In this document: piece after piece, positions 1 through 8,960 of the stretch
Layout: each line of letters begins with the position of its first letter
Numbering within the stretch: position 1 is the first letter of the stretch
Assembly: GCA_963763955.1 (NCBI GenBank)
Contig: CAVXQP010000025.1
Coordinates: 1-64,000 of the forward strand
DNA: 64,000 nt
Direction: 5' to 3'
Source: DASUPK01 sp963763955
GTDB taxonomy: Bacteria > Actinomycetota > Thermoleophilia > Solirubrobacterales > 70-9
Position numbers and translations under genes: made by a program
Notes under the pieces: generated by a model
Told to the model about the DNA's origin: nothing
The model's database searches: none
The model's input: the letters and a program-made list of their open reading frames with translations, nothing else

Positions 1-40
1 CTGAAAATCGTGGTGTCGCCAGTTCGATTCTGGCCCTCGC
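1..40 (+). repeat. tRNA-Phe(GAA) 3' half, copy 1
   Basis: The window opens exactly at the anticodon loop CTGAAAA (anticodon GAA). A 5-nt anticodon-stem strand, a 5-nt variable loop, a perfect T arm (GCCAG-TTCGATT-CTGGC) and acceptor strand CCTCGCC plus discriminator A follow. The 5' half would lie outside the window, so this copy could be the end of an intact tRNA-Phe gene or another scar. It is in direct orientation with copies at 1835, 15636 and 17895. Confidence 0.75.
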
Positions 41-51
41 CACTTCGCGCG

Positions 52-1752
52 TTACCGGGCGCTGACGCCACCGCAGACGGTGGCTCCCGCCGGCGGGCTG
101 ATCTGGAGCTCCCAGGGCTGGGTGGCGCGATCGGTTGGAATGTCGAGGACCCCGACCTCGCCGGCTGCCAGCGGGGCTGTGGCGACCGGGAAGGATGCGG
201 TTGCAAAGCGGCGGAGGCGGAGTTGGGCGCCCGCCCGCCGCGAGGCATGGACGATCGCCCCGCCGGGGGGCAGCCGAAGGATGGCGACGGGCGAGTCCGC
301 ACCGAGCCCGATGCAGCTGCCTTGGCGCCGGGCGTCGGCCTGCGTCGGGAAGAGCAGCTGCGGCGGCGGCCCCGAGGCGGCGGTGGGCCCCTGTGCGGGC
401 CCGAAGCTCACCCCCAAGGCCCGCCCCAGCACCTTGTCGGCGGCGACACGTGCGGGCTCAGGCGCGGTGGCGATCTCGGCCGCGCTGTCTGCCGGCGAGC
501 CGTACTTGTCGGCGTCGGCCAGATACACCGACGATATGACGTAGGACTGGGTCGTGCCGGCGTTGTCCTCGGTGAGCAGCAGCGGGGCGGCGATCTTGTC
601 GCGGGCAATCTCGCCGGCCCCGAGGTCGGCCTTGAGCAGGTCGCTTGCGTTCCGGAAGGAGAGGTAGGCGTCGTGCAGCTGGTTGAGGTTCCCGGCCACG
701 ATCGCGGCACCGACCACGTACGCGCCGATGATCCCGCCCCTTGGCAGGCGAACCCCGCGCAGCAGCTCGGCGGCGATCATCAGCACGAAGATCACCCCCG
801 GCAGCTGGTAGCGGCTGGCGGTCGGTTCGCGCCCGTGTTTGAAGTTGAGACCGGCCAGCACCCAGAACGTGGCGAGGAGGGCGAGCGCGATCCACAGCTC
901 CCGCGGCACCCGACCCATCCGGTGCAGCCGCCAGGCGCCAAGCGCCAGGGCCACCAGCAGCAGGGGCTGCCCCCAGTCGGGGCCGCCGCTCACGCCTTGG
1001 GCCAGCCCGAACAGCGAGGCGAAGACCGCGTCGGCTGCGTCGAGGATGAAGTGGGGTGTGTTCGCCGCGTTGTGGAGCGAGAGCGCGGTATCGGCGGTGT
1101 GCCCCCAGCCCACCCACCAGGCCGCGTAGAGAAGGGCCGGTACCGCGACGATGTAGAGCCGTCGGAGGCGCTCACCTCGCAGCGCGACGTCGACGCAAGC
1201 GGCGACGATGAAGGGCAGGCCAAGGCTCGAGAAGGTCACCCCCACGGTCAGCAACGCACAGGCCAGCCAGTCGCCGCGGCGATCGCCCCGCTCGAGCACT
1301 AGAAGCGCCCCGAGGCCGCACGCCAGCGAGCCCATAAAGCCCATCTGGAAGCCCCACAGCAGATCCCCGGAGGCGGGCCCGAGGAATAGCACGATGGCGG
1401 TCGCCAGCAGCGCCAGCCAGGGGTCCACCCGGCGCCGCAGGTAGACGAAGAGGAGAATCGACGTGGCCAGGAAGAGGGCGACCGACACGGCGAGGTAGGG
1501 CAACGACGAGCTCATGCCGACCGTCGCCAGCAGCGCCTCGTAGATCAGGACCGGCGCGATCGAGATGTGCTCCCCGTGCGGGCGGAGGATGGAATCGGCG
1601 GTGAAGTCGGGCCGGTAGAGCAGGAACTCCCACTCGTCACTTAGGAACGTCAGCCTCGACCCCCAGGCGAGCAGCAGCGCCGCCGAGCCCGCGGCGGCGG
1701 CCAGCAACAGCAGGACGGGGTCCCGCGGACGGCGGTCGAGGCGATCGTGCAC
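52..1752 (-). CDS. Polytopic membrane protein, GT-C glycosyltransferase-like
   Basis: The 566-residue protein has an N-terminal membrane segment (about residues 12-30), then a short loop with SDEWEFL and a GEHIS motif, then about ten further hydrophobic segments. It ends in a soluble domain of roughly 130 residues. An acidic loop directly after the first helix, followed by many helices, is the layout of GT-C type enzymes that use lipid-phosphate sugars, so a role in cell-envelope glycosylation is inferred. No catalytic residue can be assigned with certainty. The start is GTG. The gene fills the interval between tRNA-Phe fragments 1 and 2 and has no same-strand partner in the window. Confidence 0.75.
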   Translation of the reverse strand: MHDRLDRRPRDPVLLLLAAAAGSAALLLAWGSRLTFLSDEWEFLLYRPDFTADSILRPHGEHISIAPVLIYEALLATVGMSSSLPYLAVSVALFLATSILLFVYLRRRVDPWLALLATAIVLFLGPASGDLLWGFQMGFMGSLACGLGALLVLERGDRRGDWLACALLTVGVTFSSLGLPFIVAACVDVALRGERLRRLYIVAVPALLYAAWWVGWGHTADTALSLHNAANTPHFILDAADAVFASLFGLAQGVSGGPDWGQPLLLVALALGAWRLHRMGRVPRELWIALALLATFWVLAGLNFKHGREPTASRYQLPGVIFVLMIAAELLRGVRLPRGGIIGAYVVGAAIVAGNLNQLHDAYLSFRNASDLLKADLGAGEIARDKIAAPLLLTEDNAGTTQSYVISSVYLADADKYGSPADSAAEIATAPEPARVAADKVLGRALGVSFGPAQGPTAASGPPPQLLFPTQADARRQGSCIGLGADSPVAILRLPPGGAIVHASRRAGAQLRLRRFATASFPVATAPLAAGEVGVLDIPTDRATQPWELQISPPAGATVCGGVSAR

Positions 1753-1834
1753 TGGGGTAATTTAATGCGGGTCGGTTCAGGTCAGCCGCGCACGATTGCC
1801 CCAGTCCGCCGGCTTTCCGCCGTCGGCGCGCAAC

Positions 1835-1876
1835 CTGAAAATCGTGGTGTCGCCAGTTCGATTCTGGCCCTCGCCA
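1835..1876 (+). repeat. tRNA-Phe(GAA) 3' half, copy 2
   Basis: Anticodon loop 1835-1841 (CTGAAAA), T stem 1852-1856/1864-1868, acceptor strand 1869-1875 and discriminator A1876. The upstream sequence cannot supply the 5' half of a tRNA, so this is a fragment. The MVSPVRFWPSP-like or GVASSILALAI-like peptides translated across it are artefacts. Confidence 0.85.
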
Positions 1877-1896
1877 TTCACCGACCCACGCGTATT

Positions 1897-1913
1897 TCAC
1901 CTGTTCTGGGTGA
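1897..1913 (+). promoter_or_regulatory. 17-bp dyad operator S0 upstream of FGE gene
   Basis: TCACCTG-TTC-TGGGTGA is an inverted repeat with 7-bp arms and a 3-bp spacer, 37 bp before the probable FGE start codon. Seven further sites with the same 7+3+7 geometry lie between 5.99 and 11.77 kb. Confidence 0.65.
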
Positions 1914-1950
1914 CGTGCCGGCTCTGCGACAGCGCCATCGTTCGATTCAG

Positions 1951-2942
1951 ATGCCAGCACACCCCACTCCTGCCACGGGAGGTGCCGATGACACGGCCTC
2001 GACGAGGTCACCATGCTGCGCCCCCGACGCAAAGCATGAGGCGGCAGCCGACCCGACCGTCGCCATCAAGGCCCGGACTGAGCCACTCCCGGCCGACGAC
2101 ATGGTTCCGATCGAAAAGGGCTCCTTCCTGATGGGCAGCGATGACCGCTGGGCCTATCCAGCCGACGGCGAGGGGCCGGTGCGGGAGATCTCACTCGACT
2201 CGTTCTTGATCGATCCGGTGGCCGTCTCCAACGAGGCCTTCTCCTCCTTCGTCGAGGCGAGCGGATACGCAACAGAGGCCGAGCGGTTCGGCTGGTCGTT
2301 CGTCTTCGCCGGGCTCCTGCCGGACGATTTCCCTCCCACGCAGGCCGTCGTCGAGGCTCCCTGGTGGCGCAAGGTGGAGGGAGCCGATTGGCGACACCCG
2401 GAGGGGCCGCAGTCTTCGCTCGATGACCGCCTCGATCACCCGGCCGTGCATGTCACCTGGAACGATGCCCAGGCATATTGCACTTGGACGGGGCGGCGCC
2501 TGCCGACCGAGGCCGAGTGGGAGTTCGCGGCCCGCGGCGGCCTCGATGGCAAGGCATTCCCGTGGGGCGACGAGCGCGAGCCGGGCGGCGGGCACCGAAT
2601 GAACGTCTGGCAGGGGGAGTTCCCGATATAAGAACACCGAGGCTGACGGTTACTACGGAACCTGCCCGGTGGACGCCTTTCCACCGAACGGATACGGGCT
2701 GCACAACGTCACCGGCAACGTCTGGGAGTGGGCCGCGAGACTGGTTCGATCCGGCCTTTCGCCCGCAGGACCGAACCCAGGACCCTCGCGGTCCCGCGAC
2801 GGGCATCCTCAAGATCCAGAAGGGCGGCTCATATCTCTGCCACGACTCCTACTGCCGGCGCTACAGAGCAGCGGCCCGACAGGGCAACTCGCCGGACAGC
2901 TCCGCCGGCAACGTCGGCTTTCGCTGCGCCCGCGGCGGCTGA
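1951..2942 (+). pseudogene. Formylglycine-generating enzyme (sulfatase-modifying factor), two frameshifts
   Basis: FGE oxidises the active-site Cys of sulfatases to formylglycine. The N-terminal part carries a CCAPD motif, then MVPIEKGSFLMGSD, DGEGPVRE and RLPTEAEWEFAARGG. The C-terminal part carries GYGLHNVTGNVWEW, the two active-site Cys in GSYLCHDSYCRRYR, and GNVGFRCA. These parts lie in three frames: a one-base insertion near 2626-2632 makes a premature TAA at 2629, and another lies near 2733. Corrected, the protein is about 330 residues, normal for the family. The start at 1951 is the first ATG downstream of the S0 dyad. A convergent gene begins 4 bp after the stop, and the arylsulfatase at 3486-5903 is the expected client. 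Either a recent pseudogene or two sequencing indels would explain the breaks. Confidence 0.85.
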
Positions 2943-2945
2943 GCT

Positions 2946-3458
2946 TCAGCCCGGCTCTTCGGCCATCTTCTGCTGAGCGTCCGCGAGCGCATTCTTCACG
3001 GCCTGGACGTGGCGCCCTTCGGCCTCCCCTTTCACCTGCTTGACGGTGCGGGTTACGGCAGCCTCGACCTGATCGGCCTCGGAGTGCGAGTAGACGACGA
3101 TCAGGCCCGCGCCACCGATTGGAATCGTCTCGCCAGCCTGCTCCCCGATCTTCTCGGCGGTCTTGTGGTGAAGCAGCTCGCCGCCACCGGCGCCCAGGGC
3201 GGCCCCGATCGCGGTCGTCAGCAGCAGTGGCGGCGCGACCAGCCCGACAGCCAACCCCACGCCGCCGAGGGCCGCCGTTCCCTCACGAACCATGTGATCG
3301 GTCTCCTCGACCGACAGGTTGCCCTGGAGGTCCTTCGCGATCAGGGCCATTCCCTGCAGGTGGGCACCACTGTCGTGGACGGCGTTGTAGTCGTCCTCGG
3401 CGGCCTCCTTCGACATGTAGCCCCCGATGAGGACGTCAATCGTGTCGTGCAGCTTCAT
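2946..3458 (-). CDS. DUF1269-like glycine-zipper membrane protein
   Basis: The 170-residue protein has an N-terminal alpha/beta part (IDVLIGGYMSKEAAEDDY; a MALIAKDLQGN stretch) like DUF1269/stress-17M proteins. A hydrophobic Gly/Ala/Leu-rich hairpin (about residues 62-100) and a second alpha/beta element (IVVYSHSEADQVEAAV) follow. AAGGAGG lies 6 nt before the ATG. It starts 28 bp after the arylsulfatase stop on the same strand, so the two are probably cotranscribed from the promoter near dyad S1. Function unknown; a general-stress role is inferred from neighbours. Confidence 0.8.
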   Translation of the reverse strand: MKLHDTIDVLIGGYMSKEAAEDDYNAVHDSGAHLQGMALIAKDLQGNLSVEETDHMVREGTAALGGVGLAVGLVAPPLLLTTAIGAALGAGGGELLHHKTAEKIGEQAGETIPIGGAGLIVVYSHSEADQVEAAVTRTVKQVKGEAEGRHVQAVKNALADAQQKMAEEPG

Positions 3459-3485
3459 TGAAGCCTCCTTGCCTTCACCCCGAGG

Positions 3486-5903
3486 TCAGGCCGACAGCGC
3501 ATGCGCGGTCTGTCCGTGGTGGTGGGCGGTGTGCAGCTCATGCGCATCATCCTTCGACGGCTGCGGCTTGATTTCGAAGGTGACCTTGTCGATCGTTCCG
3601 GTGAACTCGAACGGCTTGCGGTCCTCGTAGGCATGGTCGACCACACCGCCGTTGTCCCGTCCGATGTCCATTCCGGCGTAGCCGGAGAAGCGGATCGGCA
3701 CCGTGTGGTCCATGCGGCCCTTGCCGATCGCCCGGTCGCCCATGAAGAGGGTCACCTCGCCCCCGGTGGCCGGCTTCGCCTCATCGGCGGCGAACTCCAT
3801 CCTCACCGAGACCTCGCCGGCGGGCAGCTCCTCCTCGGCCTCCTGACGGAAGACGAAGACACCCATCATGGAATAGGTGTGCGTGAGCTTGCCCTTGTCG
3901 ACGAAGAGCGAGAACCCACCCAGATGGTCGGCCTCCGCGACGATGACCCCTTCAGCGCCGCCCTCCGGGATCACCAGGTCGGCGCTGATCGAGTAGGAGT
4001 GGTTGTAGATCCTCGGGATCATCCCGGAGAGGACGTTCTGGACGTCGCCGCGGAACTCGAACTTCGGGACCTCCGGCAGCGGCGGCACGATGCCGAAAAA
4101 CGATGCGAGCGTGGCGAGCAGAGGCGTCACGTTGTACTTCTCGGCCTCCTGCCAGAAGAGCTCCTTGAGCTCCTTCACCTTCTCGGGGTTATCGGCGGCG
4201 AGGTCGTGCGACTGCGAGAAGTCGTCGGGCAGGTAGTAGAGCTCGACGGGATCCTGATCGGGGTCCCAGGTGCCCGGGGTGTAGGGCTTCAGCGCCTCCG
4301 GCGTGATCACCCAGGGGATGCGCTCGGTCCGCATCGCGAGCCACCAGCCGTCCTTGTACATCGCCCGGTTGCCGATCGTCTCGAAGTACTGCTGGGTGTG
4401 GTGCTCGGCAGCTTCGCCGTCGGTCAGCGAATCGGCGAACGTCTCACCGTGCATGGGCTGCTGCTCGATGCCATCGATGTGGGTCGGCATCGGGACGCCG
4501 GAGATGTCGAGGATTGTCGGCCCGATGTCGATGACGTGCGTGAAGTGGCTCCGGAGCGCGCCGCTCTCCTTGATCCTGTCGGGCCAGTGGACGACCATCG
4601 GGTTGCGCGTACCCCCGAGGTGCGAGCCCACCTGCTTTCCCCACTTGAACGGCGTGTTGCCCGCCCACGCCCAGGCGGCCGAGTAGTGAGGGGCCATCAT
4701 CTGGTTGCCCCACGCCTCGACCCCTCCGTAGCGCTCCGACAGCTGCAGCTGCATTTCGTCGGTCAGCGGGATCCCGTTCTGCATGGTCAGCTCGTTGAAG
4801 GAGCCGGTGATCGTGCCCTCCATGCTGGCTCCGTTGTCGCCCCAGATCCAGAAGACGAGGGTGTTCTCGAGCTCGCCCAGTTCGTCGATTGCCTCGATCA
4901 CCCGGCCGACGTTGTAGTCGGCGTTCTCCGAATAGCCGGCATAGACCTCCATCTGGCGCGCGTAGAACGCCTTGAGCTTGTCCGGCACGTCCTCCCAGGC
5001 GGGGAACGCTTCGTCGCGTTCCGTGAGCTCCGCGTCCGGCGGGATAACCCCTAGCTCCTTCTGCCTGGCGAAGGTCTCCTCGCGCAGCTTGTCCCAGCCC
5101 TGGTCGAACTTGCCCTTGTACTTCTCGGCCCATTTGTCCGAAACGTGGTGCGGAGCGTGACTGCAGCCAGTCGAGAAGTAGCTGAAGAAAGGCTTGCTCG
5201 CATCCTGCGCCCGGACCGCGTGCAGCCACTCGATCGTCTTGTCCGCCATGTCGTCCGGCAGGTAGTAGGGGTCCTCGCCGTCGTCGCCGTAGTAGGCCTC
5301 GGGGGTACCGATGATCTTCTGGTTCTCCGCCAGGCAGGGGTCCCACTGGCCCGATCCCCCACCGAGAAAGCCGTAGAAGTAATCGAACCCCCAACCCACG
5401 GGCCAGCGGGTGAATGGGCCGGCCGGGCCCTGCTGCCCGTCAGGCGTCAGATGCCACTTGCCGAACGCGGCGGTGCTGTAGCCGTTGTCCCGGAGGATTC
5501 TCGGGAACGGAACGCAGTCATCCGGGACGAACGCCGTGTAGCCGGGGAACCCGGTCGAGAACTCGCCGACGGAGCCGAAGCCGACGGCGTGGCTGTTGCG
5601 GCCGGTGAGGAGCGCCGCCCGGGTGGGGGAGCAGAGAGCGGGGACGTGGAATCGGTTGTAGCGGACACCCTCGTCCGCCATCCGCGTGTAATTAGGCGTG
5701 TCGATCGGGCCGCCGAAGGTTGCGGGATTGCCGAAACCGGCGTCGTCGATCAGCACCACCAGCACGTTCGGGGCCCCATCGGGCGGCTCGACGTGGCCGA
5801 TCGCCTCCCAGTCGGGCTGCGAGCCGTCGAGTGTGCGTTTCGTGACGCCGCCGAAGGGAGGCATGCGGATCGGCAGCTTGCTTCGATCGGGCTGGCTCAT
5901 CAT
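3486..5903 (-). CDS. Arylsulfatase, cysteine type
   Basis: The 805-residue sulfatase hydrolyses sulfate esters through a formylglycine made from Cys. Seen: metal-binding DD at residues 53-54 (LIDDAGFG), the maturation motif CSPTR at 91-95 followed by GR at 101-102, FGKWH at 147-151, and a WGDNG metal motif in the middle. A C-terminal beta-rich domain of about 180 residues is typical of the large actinobacterial arylsulfatases. No signal peptide is evident, so it is probably cytoplasmic. Two tandem ATG codons follow GGAGGTAG; the second (5900) has better spacing. Dyad S1 lies 87 bp upstream, tying it to the same regulon as the FGE that should activate it. Confidence 0.95.
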   Translation of the reverse strand: MMSQPDRSKLPIRMPPFGGVTKRTLDGSQPDWEAIGHVEPPDGAPNVLVVLIDDAGFGNPATFGGPIDTPNYTRMADEGVRYNRFHVPALCSPTRAALLTGRNSHAVGFGSVGEFSTGFPGYTAFVPDDCVPFPRILRDNGYSTAAFGKWHLTPDGQQGPAGPFTRWPVGWGFDYFYGFLGGGSGQWDPCLAENQKIIGTPEAYYGDDGEDPYYLPDDMADKTIEWLHAVRAQDASKPFFSYFSTGCSHAPHHVSDKWAEKYKGKFDQGWDKLREETFARQKELGVIPPDAELTERDEAFPAWEDVPDKLKAFYARQMEVYAGYSENADYNVGRVIEAIDELGELENTLVFWIWGDNGASMEGTITGSFNELTMQNGIPLTDEMQLQLSERYGGVEAWGNQMMAPHYSAAWAWAGNTPFKWGKQVGSHLGGTRNPMVVHWPDRIKESGALRSHFTHVIDIGPTILDISGVPMPTHIDGIEQQPMHGETFADSLTDGEAAEHHTQQYFETIGNRAMYKDGWWLAMRTERIPWVITPEALKPYTPGTWDPDQDPVELYYLPDDFSQSHDLAADNPEKVKELKELFWQEAEKYNVTPLLATLASFFGIVPPLPEVPKFEFRGDVQNVLSGMIPRIYNHSYSISADLVIPEGGAEGVIVAEADHLGGFSLFVDKGKLTHTYSMMGVFVFRQEAEEELPAGEVSVRMEFAADEAKPATGGEVTLFMGDRAIGKGRMDHTVPIRFSGYAGMDIGRDNGGVVDHAYEDRKPFEFTGTIDKVTFEIKPQPSKDDAHELHTAHHHGQTAHALSA

Positions 5904-5989
5904 CTACCTCCGGGGTCTGGCGACGCTTGAGGATTCCTGTTCCATCTCAGCTTGCGGTCAAAGCCAACATGGGCAACGGCGGGACCGCA

Positions 5990-6006
5990 TCATCCGAAGC
6001 GGGTGA
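5990..6006 (-). promoter_or_regulatory. 17-bp dyad operator S1 upstream of arylsulfatase
   Basis: Read toward the gene it is TCACCCG-CTT-CGGATGA, followed by TGCGG as in sites S2a and S3b. It lies in the 118-bp gap between the arylsulfatase and the SHOCT gene. Confidence 0.7.
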
Positions 6007-6021
6007 AACCAGTTCAGCTCC

Positions 6022-6291
6022 TCAGGCGGAACCCAACAGCTTGGCCTTCTCCCGCTCGAACTCCTCGTCCGAGAGCACCTTCTGCTCATGCAGCTCGCCG
6101 AGTTGCTTGAGCTGGTCCATCACTTCGGGGGTCAGCCCGCCCGCCGCGGCCGGCTCGGGCTGCTGGGCAGGCGCCGCCTCGTCTTCCTGCTGGCCTTGCT
6201 TGGCGTCATGGTGCTTCTTTGCGGCCACAGCGGCTCCGCCGAGCGCGGCGGCGCGCCGGCGGCGCTGACGTCTGTCTCGTCCCAGTGGCAT
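6022..6291 (-). CDS. SHOCT-domain protein
   Basis: The 89-residue protein has a basic N-terminus (RRQRRRRAA), an Ala-rich segment, a Pro/Gln/Ala linker and a C-terminal SHOCT module (LKQLGELHEQKVLSDEEFEREKAKLL). SHOCT modules are short helical oligomerisation domains of uncertain function. The start at 6291 is chosen because AAGGAGG precedes it by 6-7 nt; a longer reading to 6357 would run through dyad S2a. It is divergent from the DUF7144 gene at 6445, and a paralogous pair in mirror orientation lies at 8997-9925. Confidence 0.85.
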   Translation of the reverse strand: MPLGRDRRQRRRRAAALGGAAVAAKKHHDAKQGQQEDEAAPAQQPEPAAAGGLTPEVMDQLKQLGELHEQKVLSDEEFEREKAKLLGSA

Positions 6292-6350
6292 CTCGAGTCC
6301 TCCTTGAATGGCTTGTCCTGCAACGATCGAGCGGGCGAGGGGGCGGCGCA

Positions 6351-6367
6351 TCATCAAGTTCGGGTGA
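6351..6367 (-). promoter_or_regulatory. 17-bp dyad operator S2a (SHOCT side)
   Basis: Read toward the SHOCT gene it is TCACCCG-AAC-TTGATGA followed by TGCG. It is 60 bp upstream of the 6291 start. The right arm is degenerate, but the geometry is the same as the other sites. Confidence 0.6.
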
Positions 6368-6384
6368 TTCCCCCTTCTGCGATT

Positions 6385-6401
6385 TCACCCGATCAGGATG
6401 A
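6385..6401 (+). promoter_or_regulatory. 17-bp dyad operator S2b (DUF7144-gadB side)
   Basis: TCACCCG-ATC-AGGATGA, 43 bp upstream of the ATG at 6445. Together with S2a it gives each divergent gene its own site facing it. Confidence 0.7.
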
Positions 6402-6444
6402 GGACAGGGAACACCTGATCAGGTTGGCTTCTGGGCCGATCGGC

Positions 6445-6879
6445 ATGCAAACCGCGGCCGCCAACCCGAACAACTTCGTGTACGTCGCTCGCCCGCGGCT
6501 CCCGGTCGTGGCCGAGGCGCTGTTCGCGAGCGGCTGGCTGCTCACCATCGGGCTCCTCAACCTCTTCTATGCGATCTCGGTGCTGGCCGGCTCGCACATC
6601 TTCATCACCACCGCCTCATGGCTGGTCGGTGACACCCGGCCGGAGGGCTGGTTGATGCTCGTGGTCTCGTTGATCCAGCTGGCTGCAGCCCCAGGGGTTC
6701 TGCTGGCTAGGATGGGCGCCGTGGCAGTCGGACTGATCTCGGTGGTGGGCCACGTCGTCGCGCTGATCATGTTCTTCGCCGATGCGCCCGGTTTCGCTAT
6801 CGCCCTGCTTGTCCTGGACCTGATCGTCGCCCTCTGTCTTCTGGCCCTCGTCAGGAGCGCTCGCTCCGTGGCGACCTGA
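6445..6879 (+). CDS. DUF7144-type four-helix membrane protein
   Basis: The 144-residue protein has a short polar N-terminus and four hydrophobic segments. The first reads ASGWLLTIGLLNLFYAISVL, the pattern of small DUF7144 membrane proteins. The ATG at 6445 is chosen because the reading frame upstream overlaps the divergent SHOCT gene and its operator. Its stop overlaps the start of the glutamate decarboxylase gene (TGATG), so the two are translationally coupled. A paralogue is at 8997-9395. Function unknown; coupling to gadB suggests a membrane role in the same stress response. Confidence 0.85.
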   Translation: MQTAAANPNNFVYVARPRLPVVAEALFASGWLLTIGLLNLFYAISVLAGSHIFITTASWLVGDTRPEGWLMLVVSLIQLAAAPGVLLARMGAVAVGLISVVGHVVALIMFFADAPGFAIALLVLDLIVALCLLALVRSARSVAT

Positions 6880-8258
6880 TGGCGGCCGTGGAGGACAGCC
6901 TGCAGACTCTCGAGGTCGCCGCCCAAGGTGCGTGGCTGGTCGAGGACGCACCACGGGAGGAGATCCCCGAACACGCCATGACGCCGGTCGCCGCGATGAG
7001 GCTGGTCACGCAGGAGCTCGCCGTGGAGGGGATTCCCGAGCGGAACCTGGCGACCTTCGTCACCACCTGGATGGAGCCGGAGGCCCGCCAGGTGATCGAC
7101 GAGAACCTTGACCGGAACTTCATCGATCACGCCGAGTACCCGATGACCGCCGAGATCGAGCAGCGCTGCATCAGGATGCTCGCGAAGCTCTTCAACGCAC
7201 CCGGAGAGACGACCGGGGCCCGCACGCAGGGCTCATCCGAGGCGATCATGCTCGGAGCCCTCTCGCTGAAGTGGAAGTGGCGGGAGCGCCGAGAGAGCGC
7301 CGGCAAGTCCACGGACAAGCCCAACCTCGTCTTCGGAGGCGACGTGCACGTGGTCTGGGAGAAGTTCTGCCGCTACTTCGACGTCGAGCCGCGGATCGTT
7401 CCGCTCCAGCCCGGCAAGTACACGATCGGCCCCGAGGACATCGAGCCTCACCTGGACGAGAACACGATCGGCGTGGCTGCTGTCGTCGGAACGACCTTCA
7501 CCGGTCATGCTGACGATGTCGTCGGGATCAACGATCTGCTGGTCAGCTACCGCGACGACAAGGGGCTGGACATCCCCCTGCATATCGACGGCGCCAGCGG
7601 CGCGTTCGTCTGGCCGTTCCTCTACCCCGACTCGAAGTGGGACTTCAGGCTCGAGCAGGTTCGCTCGATCAACGCGTCCGGCCACAAGTTCGGCCTGGTC
7701 TACCCGGGGATCGGCTGGCTGATCTTCCGCGAGAAGTCCGATCTCGCCGAGGACCTCGTCTTCAATGAGAACTACCTGGGGAAGACCGACGCAACATTCA
7801 CGCTCAACTTCTCGACCGGCTCGGCGATGGTGCTGGCCCAGTACTACAACTTCGTTCGCTTCGGCAAGGCGGGCTATCGGCTGATCATGGAGATCATGCA
7901 GAAGAACGCCGAGCAGCTCGCAGCTGACATAGCCGGCATCGGTCCATTCCAGATCATCGGCAAGGGCGAGGAGACGCTTCCCCTCGTCGCCTTCAACCTC
8001 GCCGAGAAACACGCCTACGACGAGTTCGACATCGCCTTCCAGCTTTCGGCGGAGCGCGGCTGGATGGTTCCGGCCTACACGATGCCGCCGGACGCCAAGG
8101 ACGTGAAGATGATGCGGGCTCTCGTCAAGGTCAACCTGAGCCGCTCATTGGTGGACCGGCTCGTGGCGGATATCGGGGACGCGATCAAGACCCTGGAGGC
8201 AAAGGGCCCCGTCACCGCCGCCGAGCGGGCGAAGGTACAGACCAACGTCAGCCACTGA
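6879..8258 (+). CDS. gadB: Glutamate decarboxylase (PLP-dependent)
   Basis: This enzyme converts glutamate to GABA and CO2 and consumes a proton, a known acid-stress function. The 459-residue length is normal. Seen: the substrate and PLP region TQGSSEAIMLG (residues 116-126), HIDGASGAF with the PLP-contacting Asp (235-243) and the Schiff-base Lys270 in NASGHKFGLVYPG. A C-terminal tail carries a His near the end, as in other GadB proteins. It is coupled to the upstream membrane protein by a TGATG overlap and is under dyad S2b. No glutamate/GABA antiporter gene is visible nearby. Confidence 0.95.
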   Translation: MAAVEDSLQTLEVAAQGAWLVEDAPREEIPEHAMTPVAAMRLVTQELAVEGIPERNLATFVTTWMEPEARQVIDENLDRNFIDHAEYPMTAEIEQRCIRMLAKLFNAPGETTGARTQGSSEAIMLGALSLKWKWRERRESAGKSTDKPNLVFGGDVHVVWEKFCRYFDVEPRIVPLQPGKYTIGPEDIEPHLDENTIGVAAVVGTTFTGHADDVVGINDLLVSYRDDKGLDIPLHIDGASGAFVWPFLYPDSKWDFRLEQVRSINASGHKFGLVYPGIGWLIFREKSDLAEDLVFNENYLGKTDATFTLNFSTGSAMVLAQYYNFVRFGKAGYRLIMEIMQKNAEQLAADIAGIGPFQIIGKGEETLPLVAFNLAEKHAYDEFDIAFQLSAERGWMVPAYTMPPDAKDVKMMRALVKVNLSRSLVDRLVADIGDAIKTLEAKGPVTAAERAKVQTNVSH

Positions 8259-8937
8259 GCGCCCGCGGACGATCAAACGCCTGCATCACCCCGCCGGCCG
8301 CGAAGCAGAGCGCACCGGTGAGAGTCCCCAAATTGGCGATCTCCACATTGAGTTCGGCCCCGGTCTCGGGCCTGGTGAACGCGGCGATCGCCGAGATCAT
8401 GAAGAGGACCGAGCCGATCTGATTGACCACCGAGATCCCCCAACCGAGATCGCGCAATCGGAGGCAGGGACGGGCGCGATGGCAGATCGCACGCATCGCG
8501 AGGTGTCCTGAGATCAGGAACAGAACACAGCCGGCGATCTCGGGCCTCCAGATCAGGCGATCGACGCCGTGGGTGCCTAGCCCCCGGATGAAGGAGTCCA
8601 CCAGGCTGAAGCCGAATGCCAGCGTCCCCGCGAAGAGCACGAAGGCACTCAGCCAGGCGAGGCGCCCCGGCTCGTAGGACCACCACGACCATGGCTTGGC
8701 GGGCGTAGGAATGCGACTGTCGCCCATGGAAGGCGTGTTGATCGCTCCGAGGAGCGCGGCATACGCGCCAGTGGTGAAGAAGAGCCCACCGACGAGATAG
8801 ATCGAGGCCGCGGTGGCCGCATCGCCGGAACCGAACTGAGCGACGATCGCGCCCAGGGCGAACAGGGAGCCCCCGATGAAGAAGGCGCAGGCCGCACCCC
8901 AGTTGCTCCGCCGCAGTCGCGGGATCAGGGCGGCCAG
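8248..8937 (-). CDS. Six-helix membrane protein, YrhK-like
   Basis: About 229 residues with an N-terminal RRSNWGAACAFFIGGSLFALG helix and five more hydrophobic segments. The repeated 'G.LFF..GAY' and 'GSVLFMISA' pattern resembles YrhK-type proteins. No ATG, GTG or TTG lies between the end of the preceding gene and the first helix; the CTG at 8937 is a tentative start. A 10-bp GC hairpin (about 8961-8990) separates it from the DUF7144 gene upstream on the same strand. Its 3' end overlaps the convergent gadB stop by 11 bp. The family call is weak. Confidence 0.6.
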   Translation of the reverse strand: MAALIPRLRRSNWGAACAFFIGGSLFALGAIVAQFGSGDAATAASIYLVGGLFFTTGAYAALLGAINTPSMGDSRIPTPAKPWSWWSYEPGRLAWLSAFVLFAGTLAFGFSLVDSFIRGLGTHGVDRLIWRPEIAGCVLFLISGHLAMRAICHRARPCLRLRDLGWGISVVNQIGSVLFMISAIAAFTRPETGAELNVEIANLGTLTGALCFAAGGVMQAFDRPRALSG

Positions 8938-8960
8938 AGTCGACCCTCTTGACGGTCGCG

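Noticed and set aside
10..1302. Plus-strand open frame of about 430 codons over the first membrane protein
   Set aside because: It starts inside the tRNA-Phe fragment and is antisense to a protein with clear membrane helices.
1747..1950. N-terminal extension of the FGE reading frame back to 1747 (contains GVASSILALAI)
   Set aside because: That peptide is translated from the tRNA-Phe fragment, and the extension would also cross dyad S0.
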